Positions 41,674-51,826 of a stretch of DNA of 64,000 bases are shown one piece after another (the first letter of the stretch is position 1; the number at the start of each line of letters is the position of its first letter). The DNA lies in NCBI RefSeq assembly GCF_006738645.1, contig NZ_AP019700.1, positions 1,500,001 through 1,564,000 on the forward strand, in the 5' to 3' direction. This stretch comes from Stella humosa. Its GTDB lineage: Bacteria > Pseudomonadota > Alphaproteobacteria > ATCC43930 > Allostellaceae. Under the pieces are notes generated by a model. It was not told the origin of the DNA, made no database searches, and saw only the letters and a program-made list of their open reading frames with translations. Both the position numbers and the translations under genes were made by a program.

Positions 41674-43233
41674 CTACGAGCCGGCCATGCAGCGGCCCAT
41701 CCAGAACCGTCGGTTGTCGGCGATCGTGCAGGCATGGATCGGCACCGACTCCTCGCACTCGTTGGGTGCGGGCCGGACCTTGATGAAGAGCACGGGGCGC
41801 TCGGCCCGGATCGCCTTCCAGTTGTCCTGTGAGCAGCCGCCCAGCTTGTGGCCGGCGTCCTTGCCGATCATGAAGGCCGGGCGCTCGGCATAGAAGGCGA
41901 TGTCGGCCATCCAGTCGTTGCCGGTGACGACGATGGGGCCGGGGGGGTAGTTCCCCTCCTTGATGTGGCGCGCGATCTCCAGCGGACGGGCCGCTTCCGG
42001 CCAGTGGGGTGCGTTCGGCATCAGGCGGCGGACGAGATAGATGGGCGCATCGCCGCGGCGGGCCGCCTCCAGCGGTCGCCAGCGCAAATCGAGGTCGATC
42101 CAGGTCGCCACGACCAGCGCCGGCATGGCCAGCGCCATGATCCAGGTCCGCCGGCCGAGCAGCCGTACCAGGACCACCAGCCCCCAGGCCGCCAGCACCA
42201 CCAGCACCGGCAGGATCGCATAGCTGTAGTAGTCGTGGACGACGTAGAGGTTGATGAAGACCGCCGGCCCGAGGGCGGCGGGCAGCGCCCAGGCCAGCCG
42301 GCGCGGATCGCTCAGCGAACCGAGACCCCCGACGACCACCGCCAGCAGCGCGGGCAGCCCCAGCGCGGTGATGCCGACGGTGATGGCGACCGCCTTCCAC
42401 GATTCGAATTGCAGGCGTTGCGCCCAGGTGCCGAAGCTCCATTCCAGCATCTCGGGCGACACCAGGCCGAGCCCGCCGACCAGGTTCTCGCGCTTCACCA
42501 GGTCGGCCCAGCCGGTCCAGGCGAAGGCCGCCATCATCGGCAGGGCGGCCGCGAACAGCAGCACGCTGACGTCCCGCAGCCGCCATTCGGACGGGACCCA
42601 GATCCGCCGGCCGATGGCATAGAGCAGGCCCGCCGCCGGCAGATAGAGGACGAAGGTCGTGACCTTCACCATCGCCGCCAGCACGCCGGCCACGGCCGCC
42701 AGCGCGATCAACGACGCGAACCGCGGCGAGCGGCTGGCGCGGTCGACCAGGTCCATGTGCAGCAGCGACAGGGCCACCACCATGGATTCGATCATGGCGC
42801 TGGTCGACCAGAAGACCGCATAGGGCAGGGCCAGCCACAGCAGCACGGCCCCGTCTGCGGCCGCCGTCGAGAAGTGGCGTTGCGCCAGCCGATGCAGCGG
42901 CCAGGCCGCCAGCAGGTGGAAGGCGAAGGACACGCCCCGGCAGGCGGCCGTCACGGCCGCGACCGAATCCTGTCCCAGCAGTTTCAGGATGGCCGCCGCG
43001 ATCGCTTGGTAGAGCGGGAACTCGAGCGGGATGGACGGGTGGGTCGTGCCGAACAGCGGCAGTGGCGGCCGCAGCAGGTCGATGCCGTCGCGCAGGTACC
43101 AATAGACGGTGAGCGCGGTCTGGGTCTGGCGGAACGCATGCTGATCGATCAGCGGCGCCGTCCAGGTGATGAAAAGATGGGCAACGGCGACCAGCGCCGC
43201 CGCGCCCAGAACGAACGACCGGGCGGAGAGCAA
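41674..43233 (-). CDS. Integral-membrane glycosyltransferase (GT39/ArnT-like)
   Basis: 519 residues with some ten hydrophobic segments and a C-terminal periplasmic part. The first loop after helix 1 holds PLIDQHAFRQTQTALTVYW, with the Asp expected for lipid-linked-sugar transferases. IPLEFPLYQAIAAAILKLLG and the PYAVFWSTSAMIES loop follow. These enzymes move a sugar from polyprenyl phosphate to a glycan or lipid on the outer face of the inner membrane. It is last in the epimerase-GT2-GtrA operon, whose GT2 could supply the lipid-linked sugar. Confidence 0.8.
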   Translation of the reverse strand: MLSARSFVLGAAALVAVAHLFITWTAPLIDQHAFRQTQTALTVYWYLRDGIDLLRPPLPLFGTTHPSIPLEFPLYQAIAAAILKLLGQDSVAAVTAACRGVSFAFHLLAAWPLHRLAQRHFSTAAADGAVLLWLALPYAVFWSTSAMIESMVVALSLLHMDLVDRASRSPRFASLIALAAVAGVLAAMVKVTTFVLYLPAAGLLYAIGRRIWVPSEWRLRDVSVLLFAAALPMMAAFAWTGWADLVKRENLVGGLGLVSPEMLEWSFGTWAQRLQFESWKAVAITVGITALGLPALLAVVVGGLGSLSDPRRLAWALPAALGPAVFINLYVVHDYYSYAILPVLVVLAAWGLVVLVRLLGRRTWIMALAMPALVVATWIDLDLRWRPLEAARRGDAPIYLVRRLMPNAPHWPEAARPLEIARHIKEGNYPPGPIVVTGNDWMADIAFYAERPAFMIGKDAGHKLGGCSQDNWKAIRAERPVLFIKVRPAPNECEESVPIHACTIADNRRFWMGRCMAGS

Positions 43234-43294
43234 GGAGCGGCGTCCTGTCTGTGGCGGTTGGGGCTGGTGTGCCGGGGGCCTAGGGGGGCCGGGC

Positions 43295-43753
43295 CTACGG
43301 AACTCGGGCGTCGTCTATCGGTCCGCCACCGGCAAGCCGGTTGCCGACCCGCCAGCTTGCCTCCGGTATCCGGGCCGAGAAGACCAGCAGCCGGCGACCC
43401 AGGAAATTCCAGGCCAGGACGGGCGCCACGGCCGAGATCTTCGCCAGAACGGGGGCGGCCCCCAGGGCCAGCAGCAGCCAGACGAAGCCGGTGTTGAGGC
43501 CGAGCCCGACCAGTGCCACGAAGGCGAAGCGCAGCGCCTCCTGCCCGCGCGAGATGCCGCCGCTCTGGAAGGCGATGACGTTCGAGAGGACATAGTTGGC
43601 GCCGGACGCCACGACGAAGCTGGCGACGGAGGCGGCGATTACCGCCATGCCGGCTTCGAGCAGCAGCAGGAAGGTCGCCAGCTCGACCAGGAAGGCCGAG
43701 CCGCCGACCACGAGGTAGCAGGCGAACTGCAACCGGATGTCGGTGCGGTTCAT
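43295..43753 (-). CDS. GtrA-like membrane protein (putative flippase)
   Basis: 152 residues with four membrane segments in the GtrA pattern: FACYLVVGGSAFLVELATFLLLLEAG, ASVASFVVASGANYVLSN, then two more, and the conserved WNFLGRRLLVF near the end. GtrA-type proteins are thought to flip polyprenyl-phosphate sugars across the inner membrane. ATG 43753 overlaps the stop of the GT2 gene (ATGA), placing the flippase just after the enzyme that would make its substrate. Confidence 0.85.
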   Translation of the reverse strand: MNRTDIRLQFACYLVVGGSAFLVELATFLLLLEAGMAVIAASVASFVVASGANYVLSNVIAFQSGGISRGQEALRFAFVALVGLGLNTGFVWLLLALGAAPVLAKISAVAPVLAWNFLGRRLLVFSARIPEASWRVGNRLAGGGPIDDARVP

Positions 43754-44571
43754 CGGTGCCACACCTGCAACTGGCTTTCCCGCAGGTCGTGACGGTCGCG
43801 ATAGTCCTGCCGCGACAGCCATTTCTCCAGCAGGCAATAGAGGATGATGAAGAGGTAGCGCGAGCCCATCTCGCGCACCTTGAACTTCGACAGGCCTTCC
43901 TTGCGGTTGATCCAGCCGTTGGGCTCGACCGCGTAGCGATAGCCGCGGACGATGGCCTTCAGCGGCAGCTCGACCGTCAGGTTGAAATGGTAGGCCAGCA
44001 GCGGCTGCAGGCCCGCGATCACCGACCGGCGGTAGAGCTTGAAGGCGTTGGTGACGTCGTTGTAGCGGATCAGGAAAAGGCTGCGGATCACCTGGTTGCC
44101 GAAGCGGTTCATCACCAGCTTGGGCCAGGGATAGTCCGACGTGCTGCCGCCGCGCGAGAAGCGGGTGCCGAAGACGCAGTCGTACCCTTCCTGGAGCCGG
44201 CGGTAGAAGCGGACCAAATCGTCCGGCGGGTCCGACCCATCGGCCATGACGATGGCCACCGCGTCGCCGCGGAACTCCGCCAGGCCGGTGCGCACCGCCA
44301 GCCCGAAGCCGTTGGGCTTGGGGTTGTTGACGTAGCGCACGGCCGGGTTGGCGGCCGCCATCCGCTGGAGGATGGCCTCGGTCGAATCGCGGCTGTTGTC
44401 GTTGACGACCAGGATCTCGTGGGCGATGCCGGCGGCCGAGAGCGCTGCCACCAGGGCGTCGATCGTGCCCTCGATCTGGCCTTCCTCGTTGTGGGCGGGA
44501 ATGACGACGGAGAGGAGGTCGGCGATGCCCGCCTTCTCCCACTCGGCGAGCGACCGGACCTCAAGCGGCAT
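43750..44571 (-). CDS. Glycosyltransferase family 2, DPM1/polyprenyl-phosphate-sugar synthase type
   Basis: 273 residues. [52 protein letters not shown] (the acidic metal site) and [18 protein letters not shown] are the marks of dolichol/undecaprenyl-phosphate mannosyl- or glucosyltransferases. The start at ATG 44571 limits overlap with the epimerase gene to 11 bases; ATG 44601 would overlap 41. With GtrA and the GT39-type enzyme it forms a complete lipid-linked sugar route. Confidence 0.86.
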   Translation of the reverse strand: MPLEVRSLAEWEKAGIADLLSVVIPAHNEEGQIEGTIDALVAALSAAGIAHEILVVNDNSRDSTEAILQRMAAANPAVRYVNNPKPNGFGLAVRTGLAEFRGDAVAIVMADGSDPPDDLVRFYRRLQEGYDCVFGTRFSRGGSTSDYPWPKLVMNRFGNQVIRSLFLIRYNDVTNAFKLYRRSVIAGLQPLLAYHFNLTVELPLKAIVRGYRYAVEPNGWINRKEGLSKFKVREMGSRYLFIILYCLLEKWLSRQDYRDRHDLRESQLQVWHR

Positions 44572-45637
44572 CGTGCGCCAGCCTTCGCTCCACGGCCGCA
44601 TGCATCTGGTCGAGGATGCCGTCCAGGTCGTAGCGGTAGCGCCAGTCGGGGAAATCCGCCTGGAAGCGCCGCGTGTCGCTGACCCACCAGATATGGTCGC
44701 CCGTGCGCGCGTCGTCGGAATAGCTCCAGCGCATCGGCCGGCCGGTGCGCCGTTCGCAGCCGGCGATCGCCTCCAGCATCGAGCAGTTGGCGTGGCGCCC
44801 GCCGCCGATGTTGTAGACCGAGGCCGGCCTTGGCCGCTCGACGAAGGCCCAGAGTGCCGCGGCCAGGTCGTCGGCGTGGATGTTGTCGCGCACCTGCTTG
44901 GCCTTGTGGCCGAACACGGTATAGGGCTTGTCGGTGACCGCGCAGCGCATCAGGTAGGCGAGGAAGCCGTGCAGCTCGGCGCCGCTATGGTCGGCCCCGG
45001 TCAGGCAGCCGCCGCGAAAGCAGGCCGTGCGCAGGCCGAAATAGCGCCCATACTCCTGCACCAGCAGGTCGGCCGCGGCCTTGGAGACGCCGAACAGGCT
45101 GTGCAGCGTGCCGTCGATCGACATGTGCTCGTCGATGCCGTGCCGGGCGTAGGGGTGGGCCGGGTCCAGCTCGAACCGCATCTCCTGTTCCACCAGCGGC
45201 AGGTCGTTCGGCGTGTCGCCATAGACCTTGTTGGTGCTGAGGAACACGAAGGCGGCGTCCGGCGCGTGCTTGCGGGTCGCCTCCAGCAGCACCAGCGTGC
45301 CGTTGGCATTGACCGAGAAGTCCATGATCGGGTCGCGCGCCGCCCAGTCGTGCGACGGCTGGGCCGCGGCATGGACGATGGCCTTGATCGACCCGGCATG
45401 GTCGGCAAAGACGCGGTCGATGGCGTCGGCGTCGCGGATGTCGGCCGAGACGTGGCGATAGGCGGGGATCTCGCGCTCCAGCACCTGGCGGTTCCAGGCG
45501 GTGCTGGCCGCCTCGCCGAAGAAGTGGCGACGCAGATCATTGTCGATGCCCACGACATCCAGGCCCTGGGCGGCAAACTTGCGGACGGCCGCGGCTCCGA
45601 CGAGCCCGGCCGACCCTGTGACGATGGCGACGGCCAT
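44561..45637 (-). CDS. NAD-dependent sugar-nucleotide epimerase (CDP-paratose/tyvelose-epimerase-like)
   Basis: 358 residues, extended SDR. The NAD loop is [80 protein letters not shown] and GKQVRDNIH-like [12 protein letters not shown] match the family that 2-epimerises CDP-paratose or related NDP-sugars. The usual catalytic YxxxK reads FGVSK; as I recall this group commonly has Phe there. The start overlaps the stop of the second epimerase (TGATG). Confidence 0.83.
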   Translation of the reverse strand: MAVAIVTGSAGLVGAAAVRKFAAQGLDVVGIDNDLRRHFFGEAASTAWNRQVLEREIPAYRHVSADIRDADAIDRVFADHAGSIKAIVHAAAQPSHDWAARDPIMDFSVNANGTLVLLEATRKHAPDAAFVFLSTNKVYGDTPNDLPLVEQEMRFELDPAHPYARHGIDEHMSIDGTLHSLFGVSKAAADLLVQEYGRYFGLRTACFRGGCLTGADHSGAELHGFLAYLMRCAVTDKPYTVFGHKAKQVRDNIHADDLAAALWAFVERPRPASVYNIGGGRHANCSMLEAIAGCERRTGRPMRWSYSDDARTGDHIWWVSDTRRFQADFPDWRYRYDLDGILDQMHAAVERRLAHDAA

Positions 45638-46761
45638 CACGCCTCGCTTTCCTGCCCCTGCCCGCTTGTCCGGTGTCCGCCCGACATGCCGAGAATGGGT
45701 TCCAACAGACTCCGATGGTCGGTCAACCATCGGAACACTTCTTCCAGTATAGCGTCCAACGGGCGTTCGGGCACCCACCCGGTCGCCGCCCGCACTTCGC
45801 CCGCATCCGTGACGTACCATGGCACGTCGGCGGGGGCGGTATCGGCGACGCCGCCGATGGTCCTGGCGTCACCGCCGCGCGTGCCGCACAGCGCCGACAG
45901 CTCGCGCAGCGACAGGCTGAGATCGCGCCCGCCGCCGACATTGTAGGTGCAACCGGCATGCCGATCGAGCTGGCCTAGCTGCCGGTCGAGCAGGGCGTAC
46001 AGGTCGGCCACGTGCAGGATGTCGCGCACCTGCAGCCCCTCGCCGCCGAAGCCCATGTAGGATAGCGGCCCGCCATAGAGGTGGCGGGCGGCCCACAGCA
46101 CGAAGAAGCCCTGGTCGACCTTGCCCATCTGCCACGGGCCGGTCAGCACGCCGCAGCGGTTGACGACGGTGCGCAGCCCGTACATGGCGCCGTACTCGTG
46201 CACCAGCAGTTCGCTCGCCAGTTTGGTCGCCCCATAGAGCGAGCGGGCGCCATCAAGCGGGAAGGCACGCGCGATGCCGGTCGCCGACCAGCCGACGCCG
46301 GCGGCATCGGCCGCCAGGTCGAGCCTGTTGCCGCGCCGTTCCAGCGGCAGCGCGCGCAGGCCGGCGATGGGATAGACCCGGCTGGTCGACAGGAACAGCA
46401 TGTCGGCGCCATGGCGGCGGGCCGCTTCCAGGCAACGGGTGGTGCCGCCCAGGTTGGTGTCGACCAGGTATTCGCCGCCGCCGGCATAGCCCGCATGCAC
46501 CGAAGGCTCGGCCGAACAGTCGACCAGCAGGTCGAAGGCCCCGGCGTCGGCCAGGTCGGACGCCTGGCGCACGTCGCCATGCACGAACTCGACGCCGCCG
46601 GCCGCCAGCCGGGCCAGCGCCAGTTCGCTGCCGCGCCGCTTCAGGTTGTCGAAGGCCAGCACCCGCGCGCCCGGCCGGTCGCGCTTCAGCAGGATGGCCA
46701 GGTGTGAGCCGACGAAGCCGGCCCCGCCCGTCACCAGGATGGTCTTGTGGTGGCTCGCCAT
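45637..46761 (-). CDS. NAD-dependent sugar-nucleotide epimerase/dehydratase
   Basis: 374 residues, extended SDR. The NAD loop [15 protein letters not shown], then [34 protein letters not shown] (YxxxK present), [13 protein letters not shown] and [12 protein letters not shown]. It is a distinct paralog of the following epimerase gene, sharing the layout but keeping the catalytic Tyr. The pair probably makes one rare NDP-sugar for the GT2/GT39 route. It begins 98 bases after hisI. Confidence 0.84.
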   Translation of the reverse strand: MASHHKTILVTGGAGFVGSHLAILLKRDRPGARVLAFDNLKRRGSELALARLAAGGVEFVHGDVRQASDLADAGAFDLLVDCSAEPSVHAGYAGGGEYLVDTNLGGTTRCLEAARRHGADMLFLSTSRVYPIAGLRALPLERRGNRLDLAADAAGVGWSATGIARAFPLDGARSLYGATKLASELLVHEYGAMYGLRTVVNRCGVLTGPWQMGKVDQGFFVLWAARHLYGGPLSYMGFGGEGLQVRDILHVADLYALLDRQLGQLDRHAGCTYNVGGGRDLSLSLRELSALCGTRGGDARTIGGVADTAPADVPWYVTDAGEVRAATGWVPERPLDAILEEVFRWLTDHRSLLEPILGMSGGHRTSGQGQESEA

Positions 46762-46858
46762 GCTTGCCGGTCGACTCCGATCACGCCAGAAGCGCCACCC
46801 ATGGCACGGCTGGCCTGCGAATGAGAAGCGCGATGGCGTCGCAACCTTCGCCCGATGC

Positions 46859-47323
46859 TCAGAAGCGGTCCTTGTCGGATGACGCGCCGGGGCCGTAGAG
46901 GGCGTCGGGGGCGACCAGCACCGGGGCGACCGTGCGCAGTTCGCCGTCGCGCCAGGCCCGGAAGAAGCAGTTGCGCCGGCCGGTGTGGCAAGCGACGCCA
47001 GCCTGGTCGACCAGCGCCAGCAGGGTGTCGCCGTCACAGTCTACGCGGAACTCGACCAGGCGCTGCACTTGGCCCGAGCTCTCCCCTTTGCGCCACAGGC
47101 GAGCGCGCGACCGCGACCAGTAGCAGACGCGGCCGGTGCGCACGCTCTCGGCCACGGCCTCGCGATTCATCCAGGCGACCATCAGCACCTCGCCCGTGTC
47201 GTGCTGCTGGGCCACCACGGCCACCAGGCCGCGATCGTCGAACGTGATGGCGTCCAGCAATGGCTGGCACGGCTCCTGCACGGCCGCCCCGCATGCGTCA
47301 TTGCCCAAAGTGGGGTCGTTCAA
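46859..47323 (-). CDS. hisI: Phosphoribosyl-AMP cyclohydrolase
   Basis: 154 residues, histidine biosynthesis step 3. Diagnostic motifs are VLMVAWMNREAVAESVRTG, YWSRSRARLWRKGESSG, VDCDGDTLLALVDQ (magnesium site) and ACHTGRRNCFF (zinc Cys). Only the cyclohydrolase domain is present, without HisE, as in alphaproteobacteria. TTG 47323 is the best start (GAGGC upstream). Its location at the head of the epimerase genes rather than in a his cluster is noteworthy. Confidence 0.9.
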   Translation of the reverse strand: MNDPTLGNDACGAAVQEPCQPLLDAITFDDRGLVAVVAQQHDTGEVLMVAWMNREAVAESVRTGRVCYWSRSRARLWRKGESSGQVQRLVEFRVDCDGDTLLALVDQAGVACHTGRRNCFFRAWRDGELRTVAPVLVAPDALYGPGASSDKDRF

Positions 47324-47498
47324 GCCTCGTCTCCCGCATTCCTGGTGCCGATTGCCTTCGGCGCGTGGGGTGGTATCGTAATTCAATTGCCCAGGTTCCG
47401 CAGGGGGTACGGGCCGGATGTCAATATTAGTTGGGTCCGTGTGCGGGGGCAGGGGCGAGATAAGGGCAAAGCAACCGTTTCAGGGAAGGTGGGAAAAT

Positions 47499-48521
47499 AT
47501 GAAAAAGCTCAGCATTATCGCTGCCGGCGCCGTACTCGCGGCGACGGTCGCCGGACCGGCGCAGGCCGGCAAGACCCTGGACACCATCAAGCAGCGCGGA
47601 CAGTTGATCTGCGGCGTCAGCCAGGCGACCGCCGGTTTCTCGCGCCCGAACAACCAGGGCGTCTGGGAAGGCCTGGACGTCGATTTCTGCCGCACCGTCG
47701 CGGCCGCGATCTTCGGCGATGCCACCAAGGTCCGCTATGTGTCGACCACTTCGCCGCAGCGCTTCCCGGCGCTCCAGTCGGGCGAGGTCGACATGCTGTC
47801 GCGCACCACGACGGCGACGCTCACGCGCGACACGGTGAACGGCTTCAACTTCGCCCCGGTCACCTTCTATGACGGCCAGGGCTTCATGGTGCCCAAGAAG
47901 CTCGGCGTGAAGAGCGCCAAGGAACTGAACGGCGCCACCGTGTGCGTCACCCCCGGTACCACCACCGAACTGAACCTGGCCGATTATTTCCGCGCCCAGA
48001 AGATGCAGTTCAAGCCGGTCGTCATCGAGAAGTTCGACGAGATCAAGGCGGCCTACTTCAGCGGCCGCTGTGACGTCTACACGACGGACGCCTCGGGCCT
48101 GGCGTCGCTGCGCGCGGTCGACGCCCCGGTGCCGGAGGACCACATCATCCTGCCCGAGATCATCTCCAAGGAGCCGCTGGCGCCGACGGTCCGGCACGGC
48201 GACGAGGAGTTCGCCGACATCGTGCGGTGGTCGGTCTATGCCACGATCGAGGCCGAGGAACTGGGCATCAGCTCCGCCAATCTCGAGCAGATGCTGAAGA
48301 GCGAAGACCCCAACATCAAGCGCTTCCTCGGCGTCACCCCCGGCAACGGCAAGGCGCTGGGCGTCGACGAGAAGTGGGCCTTCAACATCATCAAGCAGGT
48401 CGGCAACTACGGCGAGATCTTCGACCGTAACGTCGGCAAGGGCACGCCCCTGAAGCTGGAGCGCGGCCTGAACGACCTGTGGACCCGTGGCGGCCTGCAG
48501 TATTCGCAGCCGTTCCGGTAA
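47499..48521 (+). CDS. aapJ: General L-amino-acid ABC transporter substrate-binding protein
   Basis: 340 residues. A signal peptide (KKLSIIAAGAVLAATVAGPAQA) precedes a family 3 binding fold: IKQRGQLICGVSQATAGFS, GLDVDFCRTVAAAIFG, DMLSRTTTATLTRD and TVCVTPGTTTELNLADY. The C-terminus has DLWTRGGLQYSQPFR. These are AapJ/BztA features for broad-range amino acid uptake. A GGGAAGGTGGG site precedes ATG 47499. It heads aapJQMP and is separated from aapQ by a large stem-loop. Confidence 0.92.
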   Translation: MKKLSIIAAGAVLAATVAGPAQAGKTLDTIKQRGQLICGVSQATAGFSRPNNQGVWEGLDVDFCRTVAAAIFGDATKVRYVSTTSPQRFPALQSGEVDMLSRTTTATLTRDTVNGFNFAPVTFYDGQGFMVPKKLGVKSAKELNGATVCVTPGTTTELNLADYFRAQKMQFKPVVIEKFDEIKAAYFSGRCDVYTTDASGLASLRAVDAPVPEDHIILPEIISKEPLAPTVRHGDEEFADIVRWSVYATIEAEELGISSANLEQMLKSEDPNIKRFLGVTPGNGKALGVDEKWAFNIIKQVGNYGEIFDRNVGKGTPLKLERGLNDLWTRGGLQYSQPFR

Positions 48522-48553
48522 GCCCGGCCCGATCTGCCCGACCAGTATCTGAA

Positions 48554-48598
48554 CGCGGCACGCCGCCGACCCGGGGAGGGGGACGGCGGCGTGCCGCG
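48554..48598 (+). promoter_or_regulatory. Intercistronic stem-loop between aapJ and aapQ
   Basis: A perfect 15-bp inverted repeat (CGCGGCACGCCGCCG at 48554-48568 with its complement at 48584-48598) has a 15-base loop and no T-run. Such structures protect the upstream binding-protein message and lower permease expression. Confidence 0.65.
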
Positions 48599-48634
48599 GA
48601 CAGTTCCGGCTTCATCGCGGAAGGGGGATACGCT

Positions 48635-49825
48635 ATGGCCGTCCAGTATGGCGGTCGCCCGGGCCATGCCCGTTGGCGGCTCTCCTGGAACGACCGCAAC
48701 GTGCGCGCGGTCGTCTATCAAGCTCTGGCCCTGGCCGCCGTCGCGGCCGGCATCTGGTACTTCGTCGACAACACGCTGGCCAATCTGCGGCGCCTCGGCC
48801 TGGCATCGGGCTTCGGGTTCATGGACCGCGAGGCGGCCTTCCCGATCGGCGAAGCGCTCATCGACTACACGCCCGCCGACACCTATGCGCGGGCACTCCT
48901 GGTCGGCATCGTCAACACGCTCTACGTCTCGGCGATCGGCATCGTCATCGCCACCGTCCTGGGCACCGCCATCGGCATCGCCCGCCTGTCCCAGAACTGG
49001 TTGGTCCGCAAGATGTCCTCGATCTACATCGAGGTCGTGCGCAACACGCCGCTGCTGCTGCAGCTCTTCTTCTGGTACATGATCTTCCTTGAGATGCTGC
49101 CGACCTTCCGGGAGGCGCTCCAGCCGGTCACCGGCCTCTATCTTTCCAACAGCGGCCTGCGGTTCCCGGTGCCCGCCGCGGCACCCGGCTGGACCCTGCT
49201 GTCTGCCGGAGCCCTGGCCGGAACCGTCGCAGCGTTCCTGACGGCCAACTGGGCGCGCCGACGGCAGGAGGCCACGGGGCAGCAGTTTCCCAAGCTCTGG
49301 GCCGGCATCGGCATGATCGTCGGCCTGGGGGGGCTGGGCTGGCTCGTGGGCGGGGCGCCCACGACCTTCGACTGGCCCAAGCTCAGCCGCTTCAGCTTCA
49401 CCGGCGGCGCCGAGATCTCGCCCGAGTTCATTGCCCTGCTGCTGGGCCTGGTGATCTACACCTCGGCCTTCGTGGCCGAAATCGTGCGTGGCGGCATCCT
49501 CGCCATCTCCCAGGGACAGACGGAGGCCGCCTACGCGCTTGGGCTTCGCCGCGGGGTCGTTCTGCGGCTGGTGATCCTGCCGCAGGCGCTGCGCGTCATC
49601 ATCCCGCCGATGACCAGCCAGTACCTCAACCTCACCAAGAACAGCTCGCTGGCGGTGGCCATCGGCTATCCCGACCTGGTGCATCTCGCCAACACGACGA
49701 TCAACCAGACCGGCCAGGCGATCGAGGGCATTGCCATCATCATGGCGGTCTACCTGACCATCAGCCTGTCGATCTCGCTCTTCATGAACTGGTACAACCG
49801 GCGCGTCGCGCTGGTGGAGCGCTGA
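48635..49825 (+). CDS. aapQ: Amino-acid ABC transporter permease
   Basis: 396 residues. Long N-terminal part with the large periplasmic/membrane insertion typical of AapQ/BztB, then the permease core: [30 protein letters not shown], the EAA loop, followed by [35 protein letters not shown]. It forms half of the membrane channel with AapM. GGAAGGGGG lies before ATG 48635; the gene is 3 bases from aapM. Confidence 0.92.
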   Translation: MAVQYGGRPGHARWRLSWNDRNVRAVVYQALALAAVAAGIWYFVDNTLANLRRLGLASGFGFMDREAAFPIGEALIDYTPADTYARALLVGIVNTLYVSAIGIVIATVLGTAIGIARLSQNWLVRKMSSIYIEVVRNTPLLLQLFFWYMIFLEMLPTFREALQPVTGLYLSNSGLRFPVPAAAPGWTLLSAGALAGTVAAFLTANWARRRQEATGQQFPKLWAGIGMIVGLGGLGWLVGGAPTTFDWPKLSRFSFTGGAEISPEFIALLLGLVIYTSAFVAEIVRGGILAISQGQTEAAYALGLRRGVVLRLVILPQALRVIIPPMTSQYLNLTKNSSLAVAIGYPDLVHLANTTINQTGQAIEGIAIIMAVYLTISLSISLFMNWYNRRVALVER

Positions 49826-49828
49826 GCC

Positions 49829-50938
49829 ATGGCCGAAATCGCGCATGGCGGCCAGGCCGCCCCGTCCCTCCGCCCGCCGGCGATCGAGATCGGCGTCATC
49901 GGGTGGATGCACAAGAACCTGTTCGGCAACGTCTTCAGCTCGATCCTGACGATCCTGGCCGGTGCCGCCATCGTCACCACGGTGCCGGGCATCATCGACT
50001 GGGCCATCATCCGGGCGGTCTGGGTCGCCGACAACTCGGCGCCTTGCAAGGTCGCCGGCGCCGGGGCCTGCTGGGCCTTCATCGCCGACAAGCATCGCCT
50101 CATCTTCTTCGGCACCTATCCCTATGCCGAGCAGTGGCGGCCCCTGGCGGCCACCGTCATCCTCCTGGGCCTCATCATCGGCAGTTGCGACCGGCGGCTG
50201 TGGTCCCGCTGGCTGATGGCCTACTGGGCGGTCGGGCTGGTGGCGGTCGGTGTCCTGATGTGGGGCGGCGTCTTCGGCCTGACCTATGTCTCGAACCTCG
50301 ACTGGGGCGGGCTGCCGCTGACCATCATCATGGCGGTGGCGGGCTGCATCTTCGCCTTCCCCATCGGCCTCCTGCTGGCGCTCGGGCGGCGGTCGGAGAT
50401 GCCGATCATGCGCTGGCTCAGCGTCGCCTATATCGAGCTGATCCGCGGCGTGCCGCTGATCACCGTGCTGATCACCGCGTCGGTCATCTTCCCGCTGTTC
50501 CTGCCGGACGGGGTCAGCATCGACAAGCTGCTGCGCGCCCAGGTCGGGCTCATCCTGTTCGAGGCGGCCTACATCGCCGAGATCGTCCGCGGCGGCCTGC
50601 AGGCGGTTCCCCGCGGCCAGCACGAGGCGGCCGATTCGCTGGGCCTCGGCTTCTTCCACAAGCAGCGCAAGATCATCCTGCCGCAGGCGCTCCGCATGGT
50701 GATCCCGCCGCTGGTCGGCAACTTCATCGGCCTGTTCAAGAGCACGACGCTGGTCATCGTCATCGGCCTGTTCGACCTGCTGAACAGTGCCAAGGCGGCC
50801 CTGACCGACCTCAACTGGCGCGGCTTCTCGATCGAGCTCTACATCTTCACGGCGGCGATCTACTTCATCTTCTGCTATTCGATGTCGAAATACAGTCAGG
50901 CGCTCGAACGCGACCTCAACAAGGGAACCCGGCGATGA
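49829..50938 (+). CDS. aapM: Amino-acid ABC transporter permease
   Basis: 369 residues. AapM/BztC type: N-terminal membrane segments, [25 protein letters not shown], and the EAA region [23 protein letters not shown] before [31 protein letters not shown]. It pairs with AapQ in the inner membrane. The TGA overlaps the aapP start (ATGA), so the ATPase is translationally coupled. Confidence 0.92.
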   Translation: MAEIAHGGQAAPSLRPPAIEIGVIGWMHKNLFGNVFSSILTILAGAAIVTTVPGIIDWAIIRAVWVADNSAPCKVAGAGACWAFIADKHRLIFFGTYPYAEQWRPLAATVILLGLIIGSCDRRLWSRWLMAYWAVGLVAVGVLMWGGVFGLTYVSNLDWGGLPLTIIMAVAGCIFAFPIGLLLALGRRSEMPIMRWLSVAYIELIRGVPLITVLITASVIFPLFLPDGVSIDKLLRAQVGLILFEAAYIAEIVRGGLQAVPRGQHEAADSLGLGFFHKQRKIILPQALRMVIPPLVGNFIGLFKSTTLVIVIGLFDLLNSAKAALTDLNWRGFSIELYIFTAAIYFIFCYSMSKYSQALERDLNKGTRR

Positions 50939-51723
50939 CGCAAGCCATGCAGGCACACGAACTGGCCCCGCGTGCCGAACTCGGCGGCGAGGTGATGATC
51001 GAGCTGCGCCAGGTCAACAAGTGGTTCGGCGAATTCCACGTCCTGAAGGACATCAACCTCCAGGTCCGCCGTGGCGAGCGCGTGGTCGTGTGCGGCCCCT
51101 CCGGGTCGGGCAAGTCGACCATGATCCGCTGCATCAACCGCCTGGAGGAACACCAGAAGGGCCAGATCATCGTCGACGGGGTGGAACTCGGCAACGACGT
51201 GAAGAACGTCGAGCAGATCCGCCGCGAGGTCGGCATGGTGTTCCAGAGCTTCAACCTCTTCCCGCACCTGACGGTGCTGGAGAACCTCACGCTGGCGCCG
51301 ATCTGGGTGCGCAAGGTGCCCAAGCGCGAGGCCGAGCAGACGGCCATGCAGCTACTGGAGCGGGTGAAGATCCCCGAGCAGGCCAACAAGTATCCGGGCC
51401 AGCTCTCAGGCGGCCAGCAGCAGCGCGTGGCGATCGCCCGCAGCCTCTGCATGAAGCCGAAGATCATGCTCTTCGACGAGCCGACGTCGGCGCTCGATCC
51501 CGAGATGATCAAGGAAGTGCTGGACGTCATGGTGCAGTTGGCCGAGGACGGCATGACCATGGTCTGCGTCACCCACGAGATGGGCTTCGCGCGCACCGTC
51601 GCCGACACGATGATCTTCATGGACCGGGGCGAGATCGTTGAGACGGCCCCCCCGTCGCAGTTCTTCCACGATCCCAAGAGCGAGCGCACCCGGCTCTTCC
51701 TCAGCCAGATCCTGCGCCACTGA
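50935..51723 (+). CDS. aapP: Amino-acid ABC transporter ATP-binding protein
   Basis: 262 residues. Walker [11 protein letters not shown]-loop [13 protein letters not shown], signature [15 protein letters not shown], Walker [15 protein letters not shown] and switch histidine VTHEM are all intact. It powers the AapJQM importer. ATG 50935 gives a short N-terminal extension before [12 protein letters not shown], as in other AapP proteins. A palindromic terminator follows 24 bases after the stop. Confidence 0.94.
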   Translation: MTQAMQAHELAPRAELGGEVMIELRQVNKWFGEFHVLKDINLQVRRGERVVVCGPSGSGKSTMIRCINRLEEHQKGQIIVDGVELGNDVKNVEQIRREVGMVFQSFNLFPHLTVLENLTLAPIWVRKVPKREAEQTAMQLLERVKIPEQANKYPGQLSGGQQQRVAIARSLCMKPKIMLFDEPTSALDPEMIKEVLDVMVQLAEDGMTMVCVTHEMGFARTVADTMIFMDRGEIVETAPPSQFFHDPKSERTRLFLSQILRH

Positions 51724-51747
51724 CGGCACTCGCCCGTGCGGTGAATC

Positions 51748-51771
51748 AAAGGGCGGCCGCGGCCGCCCTTT
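51748..51771. terminator. Rho-independent-like terminator of aapJQMP
   Basis: The 24-base perfect palindrome AAAGGGCGGCCGCGGCCGCCCTTT ends in TTTCGATT, a typical GC-stem with flanking A and T tracts. Confidence 0.75.
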
Positions 51772-51826
51772 CGATTCCAGTAGGGCGGGTGCCCGTGGCA
51801 CATTGGCGGCCAATCAGGGGGAATTG

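Noticed and set aside
41268-41735. Minus-strand frame with L-P-S-S repeats opposite the nonapeptide protein
   Set aside because: It mirrors the 27-bp repeats on the coding strand; the plus strand has the signal peptide and ribosome site.
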